Assembly: GCF_024166365.1 (NCBI RefSeq) | Contig: NC_064834.1 | Coordinates: forward strand, 52,928,001-52,992,000 | Origin: Elephas maximus indicus | Lineage: Eukaryota > Chordata > Mammalia > Proboscidea > Elephantidae | Length of the DNA: 64,000 bases | Reading direction: 5' to 3' | Shown: positions 1 through 11,119 of the stretch, piece by piece | Numbering within the stretch: position 1 is the first letter of the stretch | Layout: every line of letters starts with the position of its first letter | Notes under the pieces: generated by a model | Told to the model about the DNA's origin: nothing | What the model saw: only the letters and a program-made list of their open reading frames with translations | Databases searched by the model: none | Program-made: the position numbers and the translations under genes

Positions 1-1689
1 CTGAAAGAACTGTGGACCTAAACCCAGGGAAGGATACCTGAGACCCCAACAGAAAGGAGCCCATGTGTTAGAGTCCAGCACATCCATAAGAGAGGCAGAG
101 TGGAGGGGTGTCTTTCTTACCCAGTCTCCTATTGTTGGCTCCAAGTAACCTGGGACTCACAGAGTCAAAGATGCAAGGCTGGCAGGAAACTTACAGATCA
201 TCTGGCCTAACGTCCATTTTGCAGATAGCAAAAGAGTGGCTCAGAAGGGAAGAGAGGCTGTAGACCCCAGACTGCACGCTTATGTTGAGTTCTCCTTGGC
301 CACCCACCAACCTAGTTCTCAGACCCCAATTTGGCCTCATTCTATGGAACTCCAGACAGATCTGCCTGCCCCATAGATCTGTTCCAAGATTAACTGCCTC
401 CCTCCCCTGCTCTTGCTCTATGTTTAAACCCCTCTGACAGCCTCTCCAAATCTGCCTGACTGAGGAGGCCTGGTTGGGAAACCTTCCCTTGCCCCTCCCA
501 ACCCAGCCTGGGGCTTCTTAGGGACTCCCTTTGCAACTTGAGATGTCACTGTCTATTAAAATGTCTTTCTCACTCTGCCTCTGCCTCTCCCTCTCTCTCT
601 CTTCTCCCATTCTCCCCCCAATCCCTCCTCTAGACAGAACTCCTGAACTGCTGAGATGAATCTCTGAAGCTTCATGGTTCTGGCCTGTGTTCTGGTAATC
701 CAGTTGTGCTCCCTGGTCCTGATGGGGGAGGGGTGGCAGCACCTTGTGGGTCTGGTTTCCCCTCTTGCTAGCTTAGCCTATCCCCTGTGAGCCAGCAGAG
801 AGGGTGAGGAGGAGAGAGGGTGGGAATGCTCCTTCTTCTCTAGCCTGCTTCTCTAGCTTTCTGTCTCCCCTCTCCCTCTCTCTGCTTCATCTTAGACACA
901 AATCACATGGTGACAGCCCCATCCAACCTTTGGGGAAGGGTTTGTAAATGTGTCTTCCTTAGCTCTGATCTCCAAATTGTTCCTTTTATTGCATTTGTCA
1001 CGGTGAAGATTAAAGTCCCTGGGTGGCCCGCACCACAAATCACAGAGCCTGCTCAGGGAGCTGCTGTAGGTTGGGAACCAATGGAAGGATCTGGGCCCTG
1101 TTACAGGGTGTGCATGCATGTGCACATACTCACAAATTCACACTCCCATCTGTGGTGTGGACTTGTACCCAGGAATAGGAAGATGTGCCCTGATGTTATT
1201 CAGAGCTGGTGGCCCCCTTTATAGCACAGTTTGTGACCCCTTCCTCCAGGCTGTCTTCCAGGATCACTCTGCCCTATCTACATCACTGACTCCATTGGTC
1301 TCTCTTGTCTCCTCCATCAGACAGGAGAAAAATCCGTGTTCACATCAGATGTATTTCAAGAGACCGCTCTGGATCCCCAACGACATTCGTCTTTAGATCT
1401 CATCCTGTAATCACCCTTAACGGGTGAAGGGCAGCTTGGGTCCAAAGTCCCCAAGGCGCCCAGATCCAGGCCCCAGGAGAACAGCTGATCTTACCCAGCC
1501 CCAGCACCCCCATACCCTAACTTTCTTATCTGGGGACACAACTGGATGCAGAGGGGGCACAGCAGAGACAGAGGAGATACAGCTGAGGGACCCAGAGGAC
1601 AAAAGCTCCTTTGTACCCACATGCTGAAAACAGTCCCTTTCCCACCCCCTTATGAGGTGGGCTTCCTGCCTGTCCCTCATGCACATTCA
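1..1689. other. Intergenic, no gene seen
   Basis: No exon or ORF with recognisable protein similarity. About 165-275 resembles an ancient MIR-like repeat (a 'cattttgcagat...' block). Pyrimidine-rich tracts lie near 575-610 and 840-885. No lineage-specific SINE or LINE is present. The short ORFs look like chance reading frames. Confidence 0.6.
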
Positions 1690-2035
1690 TAACATTCAAA
1701 TTTATGCCGTAATCTCTGCCGCTCCATATGTATGAGCCTTTGATGGGTGTTTGGGTTTATGGGATGCACCCAGCCCTCCATTCCCTCTCCCGCCCACCGC
1801 CTCCAACCACTGCAAAGGCGCTCCTACATAATTGACATCGGCAGATTCTTTCATTATACAAGATTTAGCATCTGCTCGGGGATCGCTTGCTCCTCACTCA
1901 CTATAGATGACTTTTCCCCGCGTTTCCTATTATCAATTCAAATTAGCCCATTTCCCCACCCGACCAGTGCAGCGTTTACACTTGACAGTGAGGAAACAGC
2001 AAGGCTGTAATGGGTTTCTCAATTATTTAGGTCCA
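1690..2035. promoter_or_regulatory. Candidate conserved non-coding element A
   Basis: Unique, repeat-free and AT-rich, with a TCF/LEF-like site CCTTTGATG at 1737-1745 and several TAAT/ATTA cores including AATTATTTAG near 2019-2029. It retains scattered CpGs in AT-rich sequence. That composition is typical of mammalian developmental enhancers, but no alignment was available. If the window is the LBX1-BTRC interval, an LBX1 enhancer is the natural hypothesis. Confidence 0.35.
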
Positions 2036-3059
2036 GTTAGGCCAAGACCCAGAAAGCCTCAACAAGGGGGTTTACTGGGGTGGGGTCATTACAGGGGGAG
2101 GAGAGAGTGCTGCTATTTGGTCTCTGTTTGGCTTTCTTACAGCTATGCACCCTCTCACCTTCCACCCTGGTGAACCTCCCCCTACCTGGGTCTTGAAGGA
2201 ATGAGACAGTCTCTTCTTGTCCCTACCCTCAGCAGCGTTCCCCCCTACCCGCAATTTTTGCTCCACATGAGTACCTAATGGGCTACTAGCACAGACCAAG
2301 GAAGAAGCCATTGGCACCAGCCAGGCTAGCCCCCTCCCTCTAAGATGTCTCCATCTTAAGGAGTGTCTCTGTGGAGAAATGAGGTGGTACCCTAGGATTT
2401 CAGAGATAATGGCTGAGAGAGACAGAGATAGGCATTGGTAAAAGAGATAGAAATTGAGCTAGAGACACAGAACCCTAGGAAGAAGGAAACACACAGAGGG
2501 ACCCAAAGACAGGGAGAGACAGATAAGAGACAGGGAACTGATGCTTCTGGGGCTTCAGGAGAAGGCAGGGGAAGGCAGAAAGCTTTGGAGGAGGCCCTTT
2601 CTCAGACCACACTGGCTGTGCAAAACTGTAATTAGGTCAGTACTGCCCTCCCACTGCTCTGACTAGTCCAGACCCAGCCCCCTGTAATAATTCTCGGGCA
2701 CAGTGGCTATGCAGGAATCATGGACTCTCTTGAGCCCACTAAAGGGGCCCAGTGCTGAGGCAGGAGCACCAAGTCAGCATGACAGCCCTAGCCCCTATTC
2801 TAGTCAACCCCCTCTCACCCCCAGCAGGGCCCCAGGCAGCCAGCTCAGCTCAGGCAGCCCTAGTCCTCTCCTCAGTCCCTCTCATCTCCCCAGCCCATAT
2901 CAGTTTCAAGAGCAGTAATGGGGGAGGTGGTAGGCAGGGATCAGAGAGGCCCTGGGATTAGAGGTGTCTTTCCCATGCTTGGCTTCTCCAGAATCAAAGA
3001 ATTTCTCTGTCTGATTGGATTTACCCTAAGTCACAGGCGTGTGGGACCTTCTTTCCCTC
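2036..3059. other. Intergenic, no gene seen
   Basis: Mostly unique sequence. A purine-rich (GA) low-complexity tract lies at about 2400-2545. No coding exon, RNA gene or young repeat recognised. Confidence 0.6.
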
Positions 3060-3135
3060 AGCAACAGCTGGAAACAGCCCTAAATATGATTAATTAATGC
3101 CGTAAAAAGCCCCGGACACAATTAAGATTTATGTG
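3060..3135. promoter_or_regulatory. Candidate regulatory element B (E-box plus homeodomain sites)
   Basis: A compact motif cluster: E-box CAGCTG at 3065-3070, a MEF2-like AT-rich core at about 3080-3088, the homeodomain palindrome ATTAATTAAT at 3089-3098, then ACAATTAAG near 3118-3126. An E-box beside MEF2-like and homeodomain sites recalls muscle or neural enhancers. Function is inferred from motifs only. Confidence 0.3.
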
Positions 3136-4437
3136 TGTGTGTGCATGTGTTAGGGGTTGGAAGGGGGGAGAGGTGGGGTGGATTAGAACTGCCTACAGGA
3201 CCCTCCAGGGGCATGGAGCGACATTCCCTCAGAGACATTCTTTCGACATCCATCCCAGGCAGGGGTCATTTTATTCAGCCTCTAGCTTCTAAGCAGGTTA
3301 GCCTCTCCCTCTGTCCCTGGGCACAGGGCTATTTTCTGCTCTCTTTTCCCTGATAATGGGGGTGGGTGTGGTGCTCTGGGGCAGGTGCCTCATCTCTCCT
3401 CTCTCTGCCACAAGCACAATGCTTTCTGCCAAACTTGAACTCCTCTTGCTGGGTCATTCTAGGGCTCTGGAACATAAACACAGTTCTCCAATGTAACTGC
3501 CCAGATACAACTCCAGAGGGACATATAATAGGAACTCAGAGAAATCTGAATAAATGAGCTGCCAGCCAGGCTTCTTGCCCTTGGAGACATCTCACTTTCA
3601 TCCTCAAAGACTCATGTCTGCTAGATAGGTCATCTCCTTGGACCCTCCCCTGTACCTCTAAAATGACCAAAGCTTACTCAGTGGGCCCTCCTCTGTCACC
3701 TGGCCCACCTCTGTTTGATTTGGGTAATCATTCTCTAAGGATGTGGACTCCCAGACTTGATAGGATACTGACGATAACCAGTGTTATCCAGAGTCATGAA
3801 AGTGAAGGTGACTGAAACAGACAATTTCAAACAGTAGATTATCCAAAACTCAGGTCTGAGGAATCTTTGGAAGTGTACTGGATTTTCATTTATCTATCAC
3901 AACTGATTGACCTACTTCTGTTTCGCTTCAATAACTGAGCCTTGGGAAGAGGTTACCTAGGTTCTAGCTCTGATACTCAAATATGGAATGGGCTGAAAGT
4001 AGCAGGGAAAACTCCAGACTCTGCATCCCCCTTTGGGATCCTTCTAGCATCAGTGGTCTGAGTGTCTGGGGCCTCTGCTCTCTGGCCTGGTCCCCTGGGA
4101 AGGGACACAGGAAGGTTTGGGAATGCCTGGGAGATCCTTAGAAAAGGATCTTCACACATCTCCATGGAGCTCATAACAAACATGAACTTAAACCACTGAG
4201 ATTGGAGTTCAACTTCCTGATCTCAAGGCTAAGCAGGGCCAAGAAAGTTTGTGGACACTTCTTGTCAATCCCCTGTCCCCCACCCCCAATGAGGAGGATC
4301 AAGCCTTGCCTTGAGGCAGGGGAATGGCAGAGATGAACCTTCAAGGACCTTTCCTAGGATCCAGAGAGATTTTAGGAGCTTTTATAGAATCCCTGAGTTT
4401 TTAACTGGTGACTGAGTAGAACAGCTGAGGCCCACTC
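3136..4437. other. Intergenic, no gene seen
   Basis: A short (TG)n run near 3133-3150, then unique sequence with no recognisable exon, RNA gene or lineage-specific repeat up to the L1/SINE insertion that begins at 4438. Confidence 0.55.
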
Positions 4438-4472
4438 CAGAGCTCAAAAAAACCAAAACAAAAAAAACAAAC

Positions 4473-6226
4473 CCACCACCTACAGATTGGGAAAAAATTT
4501 TCAGCTATGACATCTCCGACCAGCGCCTGATCTCTAAAATCTATATGATTCTGTTAAAACTCAACCACAAAAAGACAAACAGCCCAATCAAGAAGTGGGC
4601 AAAGGATATGAACACGCACTTCACTAAAGAAGATATTCAGGCAGCTAACAGATACATGAGAAAATGCTCTCGATCATTAGCCATTAGAGAAATGCAAATT
4701 AAAACTATGATGAGATTCCATCTTACTCCAACAAGGCTGGCATTAATCCAAAAAACACAAAATAATAAATGTTGGAGAGGCTGCGGAGAGATTGGAACTC
4801 TTATACACTGCTGGTGGAATGTAAAATGGTACAACCACTTTGGAAATCTATCTGGGGTTTTCTTAAAAAGTTAGAAATAGAACTACCATACAACCCAGAA
4901 ATCCCACTCCTTGGAATATACCCTAGAGAAATAAGAGCCTTCATACGAACAGATTTATGCACACCCATGTTTATTGCAGCTCTGTTTACAATAGCAAAAA
5001 GCTGGAAGCAACCAAGGTGTCCATCAACGGATGAATGGTTAAATAAATTATGGTATGTTCACACAAGGGAATACTACGCATTGATAATGAACAGTGACGA
5101 ATCTGTGAAACATTTCATGACATGGAGGAACCTGGAAGGCATTATGCTGAGCGAAATTAGTCAGAGGCAAAAGGACAAATATTGTATATGACCACTATTA
5201 TAAGATCTTGAGAAATAGTATAAACTGAGAAGAACACATACTTTTGTGGTTACAAGGTGGGGAGGGAGGGAGGGTAGGAGAGGGTTATTTACTGATTAGA
5301 TAGTAGATAAGAACTACTTTAGGTGAAGGGAAGGACAATACTCAATACACGGAAGGTCAGCTCAACTGGACTGGATCAAAAGCAAAGAAGTTTCTGGGAT
5401 AAACTGAATGCTTTGAAGATCAGCAGAGCAAGGGCAAGGGTTTGGGGACTATGGCTTAAGGGGACGTCTAAGTCAATTGGCAAAATAATTCTATTATGAA
5501 AACATTCTGCATCCCACTTTGAAATGTGGTGTCTGGGGTCTTAAATGCTAACAAGCGGCCATCTAAGATGCATCAATGGGTCTCAACCCACCTGGATCAA
5601 AGGAGAATGAAGAACACCAAGGTCACATGACAACTATGAGCCCAAGAGACAGAAAGGGCCCCATGAACCAGAGACTTACATCATCCTGAGACCAGAAGAA
5701 CTAGATGGTGCCCGGCCACAACCGATGACTGCCCTGACAGGGAGCAAAACAGAGAACCCCTGAGGGAGCAGGAGAGAAGTGGGATGCAGACCCCAAATTC
5801 TCATAAAAAGACCAGACTTAATGGTCTGACTGAGACTAGAGGAATCCCAGCGGTCATGGTCCCCAAACCTTCTGTTGGCCCAGGAAAGGAACCATTCCCA
5901 AAGACAACTCATCAGACATGGAAGGGACTGGACAATGGGTTGGAGAGACATGGTGATGAAGAGTGAGCTACTTGTATCAGGTGGACACTTGAGACTGTGT
6001 TGGCATCTCCTGTCTGGAGGGGAGATAGGAGGGTAGAGAGGGTTAGAAACTGGCAAAATCATCACGAAAGGAGAGACTGGAAGGAGGGAGTGGGCTGGCT
6101 CATTAGGGGGAGAGTATGTGGGAGTATGGAATAAGCTGTATATAAGCTTATATGTGACAGACTGACTTGATTTGTAAACTTTCACTTAAAGCACAATAAA
6201 AATTATTAAAAAACAAACAAACAAAC
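4473..6226 (+). mobile_element. L1 LINE, 5'-truncated, 3' end
   Basis: Carries the last part of ORF2 (about 4490-5191) and a long 3' UTR, ending with an AATAAA signal near 6196 and an A-rich (AAAC)n tail. The 3' UTR is nearly collinear with the elements at 36415 and, inverted, 51946, so all three belong to one afrotherian L1 lineage. It is about 1.75 kb against roughly 6 kb for a full L1, so it is not mobile. Confidence 0.93.
4500..5191 (+). pseudogene. L1 ORF2 C-terminal fragment, frameshifted
   Basis: The C-terminal region of an L1 ORF2 protein, including the conserved Cys-containing stretch around [12 protein letters not shown]. Reading continues in a second frame from near 4815, so a one-base loss separates the blocks 4545-4874 and 4769-5191. 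The endonuclease and the RT catalytic core are absent because of 5' truncation. A dead retrotransposon remnant with no host function implied. Confidence 0.9.
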
Positions 6227-6230
6227 AAAC

Positions 6231-6256
6231 CCGTTGCCATTGAATTGATTCCGACT
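6231..6256 (-). repeat. AfroSINE 3'-end fragment (about 26 bp)
   Basis: Matches only the extreme 3' end of the AfroSINE (GTTGCCATTGAATTGATTCC) in minus orientation. It is interpreted as the remainder of a severely 5'-truncated SINE whose tail was invaded by the L1. Similar minimal tails occur at 12273 and 38442. Confidence 0.6.
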
Positions 6257-6271
6257 CAGAGCTCAAAAAAA

Positions 6272-7009
6272 TAAACCTTAAATAGGGGAAAAGAGAATCA
6301 ATTCTCCTGCCCCAGGAACCGCAGGAGGAGGGTGTCCTGGGAGCCCCAGATACGTGTGTGTGATGGATCCATATCATGGGTCAGGCATGCAGAGACCCTC
6401 ACTCATTTCCACTCACACTCTTTGGGCTCTAAGAGTTCCACTACCAGGGAGAGGGAGTGAGATGGTCTGAGCAGTAGACCCCAGTGGGTGGACAAAGAGG
6501 TGGGAGGCTGGCAGGAGGTGGATAGGAAGACAAACTGGGGTGGGGAGCTCCTCTGTGATTGTCCTTATACTTTCTTACAGAACCTCTGCTCCCTGGGGAC
6601 ATAACACAGGTGTATGCACAGACATCCCCTAGCATCTTTACGGGTCATGTGTCTGTGCACATGTGGTATCTCTACTCTATGTCAATGATTTGTGATTCTG
6701 TGGCTGGGAATATGTGTGTCACCAGAAAAAACAAGAAACTGGGAGCTGTCTATAGACCAAATCAGTCCCACCTGGGTGTTTGGTTTGACAAGCACCATAT
6801 TTAAAACAAACATGAAATTGAATGTCTTTAGGAGAGGCAGGTACTTTTAAGGTGTAGCCATAGACCTCACCTGCATTTCACTGTTTGGTTCACATTTATA
6901 TAATCTGCCTGGCACTAAAGTCTTGACTCTGTGATCTCTTGAAGGAGATTATGCCCCTTTTTCCATGAATTGGCTCATGAATAATTAACCTCCTTTACAG
7001 ACAAAAGCA
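6272..7009. other. Intergenic, no gene seen
   Basis: Unique sequence with no recognised exon, RNA gene or repeat before the AfroSINE at 7010. Confidence 0.5.
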
Positions 7010-7217
7010 GGAGTCCCTGGGTGGCACAAACCCTTAAATGCTCAACTAGTAGTTGAAAGGTTGGCAGTTCAAACCCACCCAGAGGTGCCTCTGCAGAAAC
7101 GCCTGGAAATCTGCTTCCAAAATGTCACAGCTTTGAAAACCCTATGGAGTAGTTCTACTCTACACATATGAGGTCGCTGCGAGTCAGAACCAACTTGATG
7201 GCAACTAACAACAATAA
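7010..7217 (+). mobile_element. AfroSINE, full (non-deleted) type
   Basis: A tRNA-derived head (GAGTCCCTGGGTGGCACAAA) with degenerate Pol III A/B boxes, the central segment that HSP-type copies lack, and the 3' signature ending CTAACAACAATAAT. Diverged, so an older copy. It sits inside a MIR with the SINE at 7294. Confidence 0.9.
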
Positions 7218-7293
7218 TCTTATTGAATAGTTACAACCATCCTATAAGTTAGTATAATTATCCCCTATTGCTCAGATAAAGAGATTGAGGCTT
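7218..7293 (+). repeat. MIR fragment
   Basis: A short MIR core ('...attatcccctattgctcag') left between two oppositely oriented AfroSINEs. Confidence 0.55.
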
Positions 7294-7472
7294 GGTTGTT
7301 GTTGTATGCTATGGAGTTGATTCAAACTCATAGTGACCCATAGGACAGAACAGAACTGTCCCATAGAATTTCCTAGTTGTAATCTTTTCTCCCGTGGAGC
7401 CACTGGTGGTTTCAAACCACTGACCTTTTGGTTAGTAGCCAAGTGCTTTAACCATTGAGCCATCAGGGTTCC
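7294..7472 (-). mobile_element. AfroSINE
   Basis: Minus-strand copy: the GTTGTTGTATGCTATGGAGT 3' end lies at the left and the tRNA-like head (CCATCAGGGTTCC) at the right. With the + copy at 7010 it forms an inverted SINE pair about 76 bp apart. Confidence 0.9.
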
Positions 7473-8454
7473 TTATTAAATGGTGAATCTGGTTCTTTCC
7501 ACTCCAGGCACTGCCTCCCTCAGTAAATCAACGAAAAGCCTGAGGTTAATGGGCAGGGTAGGGATAGGGTAGGAGTGCCAGATTTGGTAAATAAAAATAT
7601 AAATGCCAGGTTAAATTTGAATTTCAGATAAACAAAAAGTTTTTTTTTAGTGTAAGTGTATCCCAAATACTGGCCTTACACTAAAAAAAAAAAGTCATCT
7701 GAGCTCAGTATGCTTGGGCATATTGACACCACTTTTCTCCCTTCTTGAGATGGCAAGCTGTAGCTCCAAGGATGGGACTGGGCTCTGAGCTCCAGCCCTG
7801 AGGTCTAGAGCTGATCTTTGGTGTGAATGACTGTGACCTCCCCATCAACCCCTGCCCCACTCCCCAGGGAAGGTCAGACATCACACCCATTCACCTTCAA
7901 TAGTGATTGGCCCTTTTTCATTCCAGCACTGGGCTGCTCAACAGACAGAGCAGAACACAAGTGGGGTGCCAGAACAGCAGGGACCTTGGACAAAGAAATT
8001 AAAATTAAAGAAAAAATCAAGAAATGTGAGATTTCAAAAAAAGTCAAAGTGGTCATCATAGGAAAAATAAAAATATCCTTAAAGTTTATTGTGTAGTTTA
8101 GCAATCAATTATATTAGTGGGGGTAAAGGGGTCAGTTGTATAATAAATTCAATGTTTAAGATTTCTGGAGGTCTAGCCAAGCCTGTGGGGGCTCCAGTTT
8201 GTGGATGGTGGGAACCATTTCTTCCTATCCCTTGGTTTCCAAGCTCATACCCTCCACCCCTTGGGCTGGGCTCGAGTCCCAAGCTGTGCCCCGGTTCCCA
8301 CCCAGTTTCCACTCTGGCTGGGGTTCTCTCCCTCTGCAGGCTGAGCTTCACTCCTGCTCCACTCGTGGCTCCATCGCCTGCTCCATCGCTTCCTCCGGCG
8401 TTAGCTCCCATTTAGCTTCTGTTCCCACTCCCAGCACGGCTTGGTTGCTCGGGG
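7473..8454. other. Intergenic, no gene seen
   Basis: Contains a palindromic MITE-like repeat (7570-7700). The remainder (about 7700-8450) is unique; 8140-8450 is GC-rich and reads open in several frames, but nothing resembles a known protein. Confidence 0.5.
7641..7690. repeat. Perfect 16-bp inverted repeat in an ancient palindromic MITE
   Basis: Arms 7641-7656 (TTTTTTTTAGTGTAAG) and 7675-7690 are perfect reverse complements around an 18-nt spacer. The surrounding 7570-7700 has the 'ggttaaatttgaatttcagataaac' character of a palindromic mammalian DNA transposon relic. Family not assigned. Confidence 0.7.
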
Positions 8455-8670
8455 CGTCTCCCTACTGAAGAATTATGTTGCATTAAGCAGCCGCCACCAT
8501 TTTGAACTGGCAGTGAACTTTGCTTTCTACATATAAATACAGATAGCAATCACACCCCAATCAGAGCTGAGGCTTCAGGGCATCATCTCTGCAACTCTAA
8601 CTTTCCCATTACGATAATGTGATTTTCACTCAGTCTATAATATCACCAGCCATGAATAAAGCAACTGGCT
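8455..8670. promoter_or_regulatory. Candidate conserved non-coding element C
   Basis: Unique sequence that switches sharply from GC-rich to AT-rich, with motifs such as GAATTATGTTGCATTAAG, an ATAAATA run, ATTACGATAATG near 8610 and CTATAATATCACC near 8636. It lies in a block free of lineage-specific repeats. A pyrimidine tract follows. Conservation is suspected from texture, not shown. Confidence 0.3.
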
Positions 8671-9559
8671 CTTTCTGTCTCACTCCTCCCTCCCCCTTTC
8701 TCTGCCTCTCTCCCACCCCCCTCAGTCTCCTTTCTTCTCCTCCTTCACTCCCTCCTCTTCTGTTTCTCTCTGCAACCCCTCCAGGTGACTGTCTCCATCT
8801 CTCTCTCTGCTTCTCTGAGCATCTTGGCCTCCCTCTCCCAGCCTCTCTTTCACTGCTTCATCCTCTGGGGGCTCACATTTCCTAAATATTAATGATGGGG
8901 ATTTGCTGTGCCCCAGGGTTCAGTTAAGTGCTGCTCCCCAGCTCTGCCATCATCTGCCTTTGCCTGAAGGTGAGAAACTCTATGGGGGGGGGGCAGCCTA
9001 CAAGGCTTTGGGGAAGGGTGGGGAGATGAGGAGGAGAGGCTAGGAAATCACTCCTTCCCCTCCTCTCTGCCTCTTTCCTTACGTACCAGGATGGCTGTCT
9101 CTCTTTCTCTGAAAAGATTCTTCCCATCAGGGATGCCAAAGCCAGAGACTCAGGAACCAAAAGATCCACACGGGAGACAGAAAAAACTCCTGCTTTTAGG
9201 GGAGGGTCCTGGAGGCTTTGACCTTCTGGATGTTAGAGGACCCAAACACAACCAGATTCCAAAGTGCCAGAGTATTGTGAATGAATACAGCTGGTGAGAG
9301 GGTGCTCTGGAGAGGCCTAGGGAAAAAAAGGGGGGAACCCGTTTAGCCATTCAGGATCACGTCCGAGCACAACTCAGCTGTCTAGGCTGGTGCTACCTCT
9401 GCCACAGCATGTGATAAAAGCCCATGGGCATCCTTGATCAAGGTGTCAGTGCCTGGTCAGAGCTCCTGGCTAGGGCTTCTTTTTCCTTCAGGAACATTCC
9501 CTAGAATGGTAGTGGAGGTGGGAGGAGTTGTTTGTGCCTTTGGTCACTCATTTATCCAT
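8671..9559. other. Intergenic; pyrimidine-rich tract then unique sequence
   Basis: 8680-8870 is a C/T-rich low-complexity tract that generates spurious Leu/Pro/Ser-rich ORFs. The rest is unique with no recognised gene. Confidence 0.5.
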
Positions 9560-9775
9560 CCCCCTGGGTTTGTCACCCAGTTCATTTACCTACCAGCTTT
9601 GGTACCCTAGACAAGGCTCCTAACCTCCCTAAGCCTCAGTGTCCTCATCCATAAAATGTAAATAATAATAGTACCTACTTACTGGATAAAATAATGTATG
9701 TAAAGTGCTTAACACAGCACTTGGCACTTTGTTTAATGTTCAATAAATGTTAGCTATTATTATTACTTTAATTTT
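9560..9775 (-). repeat. MIR element
   Basis: Reverse-oriented MIR: the 'aagcctcagtgtcctcatc' core, then '...gtaataatagtacctacttactgg' and '...gcacttggcact', as in MIR consensus read on the minus strand. Confidence 0.8.
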
Positions 9776-9859
9776 TTTTTATTATTATTACTTTAGCAAA
9801 TATTGAATCACCTGCTATGTGTTTCAGGTAGTACACCATGGAGATTAAGAGCCTGTTTT

Positions 9860-10085
9860 TTTGGGGTCAGACTGTCTGACTTTGAATTCTGGCTTAGCCA
9901 CCACCAGTTTTGTGGCCTTAGGAAAGTGACCTAACCTTTCTCATAGACTCAGTTTCCTCATCTGTAACAGGAATAACAATAAGCTCTACTTCATAGGGTT
10001 GTCGTGAGGATTATACGAACTAATATGGTGTTTGGTATAGTGCTGACATACGGCAAGAACTCTAGGAATATTAGCAAGTAAGGGT
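9860..10085 (-). repeat. MIR element
   Basis: A second reverse MIR with 'cagtttcctcatctgtaac' and 'catagggttgtcgtgagg' cores. Typical ancient divergence. Confidence 0.85.
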
Positions 10086-10924
10086 CAGGCCCTGTGGATT
10101 CAGCCATAAATGAAGAAAATGTTGCCAGGAGTGTCCTGGAGACCATACTCTTTCTGTGGGTTATTCTCTGGATCCCTGACTTTGTCTAATGCTCCCTAGT
10201 CCATTGATGGCCTTGGTCTTTGACTCCTGTGGAAGAGGAGAGTCTTGCTTCAATTCCCCTGACTGTGAGAACTGCACCTTTTCAGTTGCCCCACCTGCTG
10301 GGGGTGGGACTAGGACTCTGCCCAGCTCCTTTCCTGAGCGAGGGAGGGGAGAGAAGATGCCTCCTCAATGTCTAGAAGATAACTCTTGACAGTGCTCCCT
10401 CAGGCAGGGTGACAAATTAGAATCAGACATCTGTACTATGTTTGTTTCTGTATTTACTTCAAAGTGTTTGTGGGTCTGTTTTTTTTTTTTCTTGCTTTTA
10501 GTTTTTCTTGGTTTCTGTCTAAGGGTTCTTTGGAGGCATTCCAATCTGATTTCAGATAAAAGCGGGAAAAGAAGACTTTCCTCACCTAAATCAGGTCAGG
10601 TCAGGAAGGGGCATCAGGTGTTCTGGCTGTCAGAGCTTCCAGCTCTGGTACCTGGTGAGACAGTTTCATAGAGGTAGACCCAAAGGAGGAGTCCAGGGGA
10701 CAGTGTCTGGCCACTGGCTGATGTGAGTCTCTTCCCTCACACCCAGCCTCTCTGCCTTGGCTCCAGGAGGAAGGAAGCAACTGTGGGGGCTATCCTTCAA
10801 AATCCAGAGCCATAAGCTAAAGCATTCTTAACCAAGCACCTTAGCTAAGGGAACTCCACAGTCTGTAGACTCATGATGGGACTTGAGACTGGGGTCTCCT
10901 CCCTTCTCCCTTTCCTACTCCTTA
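10086..10924. other. Intergenic, no gene seen
   Basis: Unique sequence; a poly-T run near 10481-10491. No exon, RNA gene or repeat recognised. Confidence 0.5.
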
Positions 10925-10970
10925 ACTATTTGTTCAACAAATAGTCATTGAGCATTATGCTCTGTCTTAA

Positions 10971-11119
10971 ATCAAACACCAAACCTGTTGCCATTGAGTC
11001 GATTCTGACTCATAGTGACCCTATTGGACAGAGTAGAACTGCTCCATAGGGTTTCTAAGTAGAAGCTAGTGGATTCAAACTGATGATCTTTTGGTTAACA
11101 GCCAAGCTCTTAAAAACCA
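10971..11119 (-). mobile_element. AfroSINE, HSP (deleted) type
   Basis: Minus copy starting at its 3' end (CCAAACCTGTTGCCATTGAG). The central segment is missing, so 'gggtttctaag' joins directly to 'tagaagctagtgg'. The extreme tRNA head is truncated. Inserted in the ancient element that starts at 10925. Confidence 0.88.

Larger units (their letters stand above)
4438..6271. repeat. Nested insertion: L1 inside a 5'-truncated AfroSINE tail
   Basis: The outer boundaries are a perfect 15-bp duplication (CAGAGCTCAAAAAAA at 4438-4452 and 6257-6271). Immediately inside lie an A/C-rich SINE tail (4453-4472) and, 1.75 kb later, the matching SINE 3' end in minus orientation (6231-6256). Between them is an L1. 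The simplest reading is a very short AfroSINE insertion whose tail was later the target of an L1. Confidence 0.65.

Noticed and set aside
5676-6185. 169-residue minus-strand ORF (and the related 180-residue ORF at 37616-38158)
   Set aside because: Antisense of L1 3' UTR; the same pseudo-protein recurs in both L1 copies because they are related repeats, not because it is a gene.
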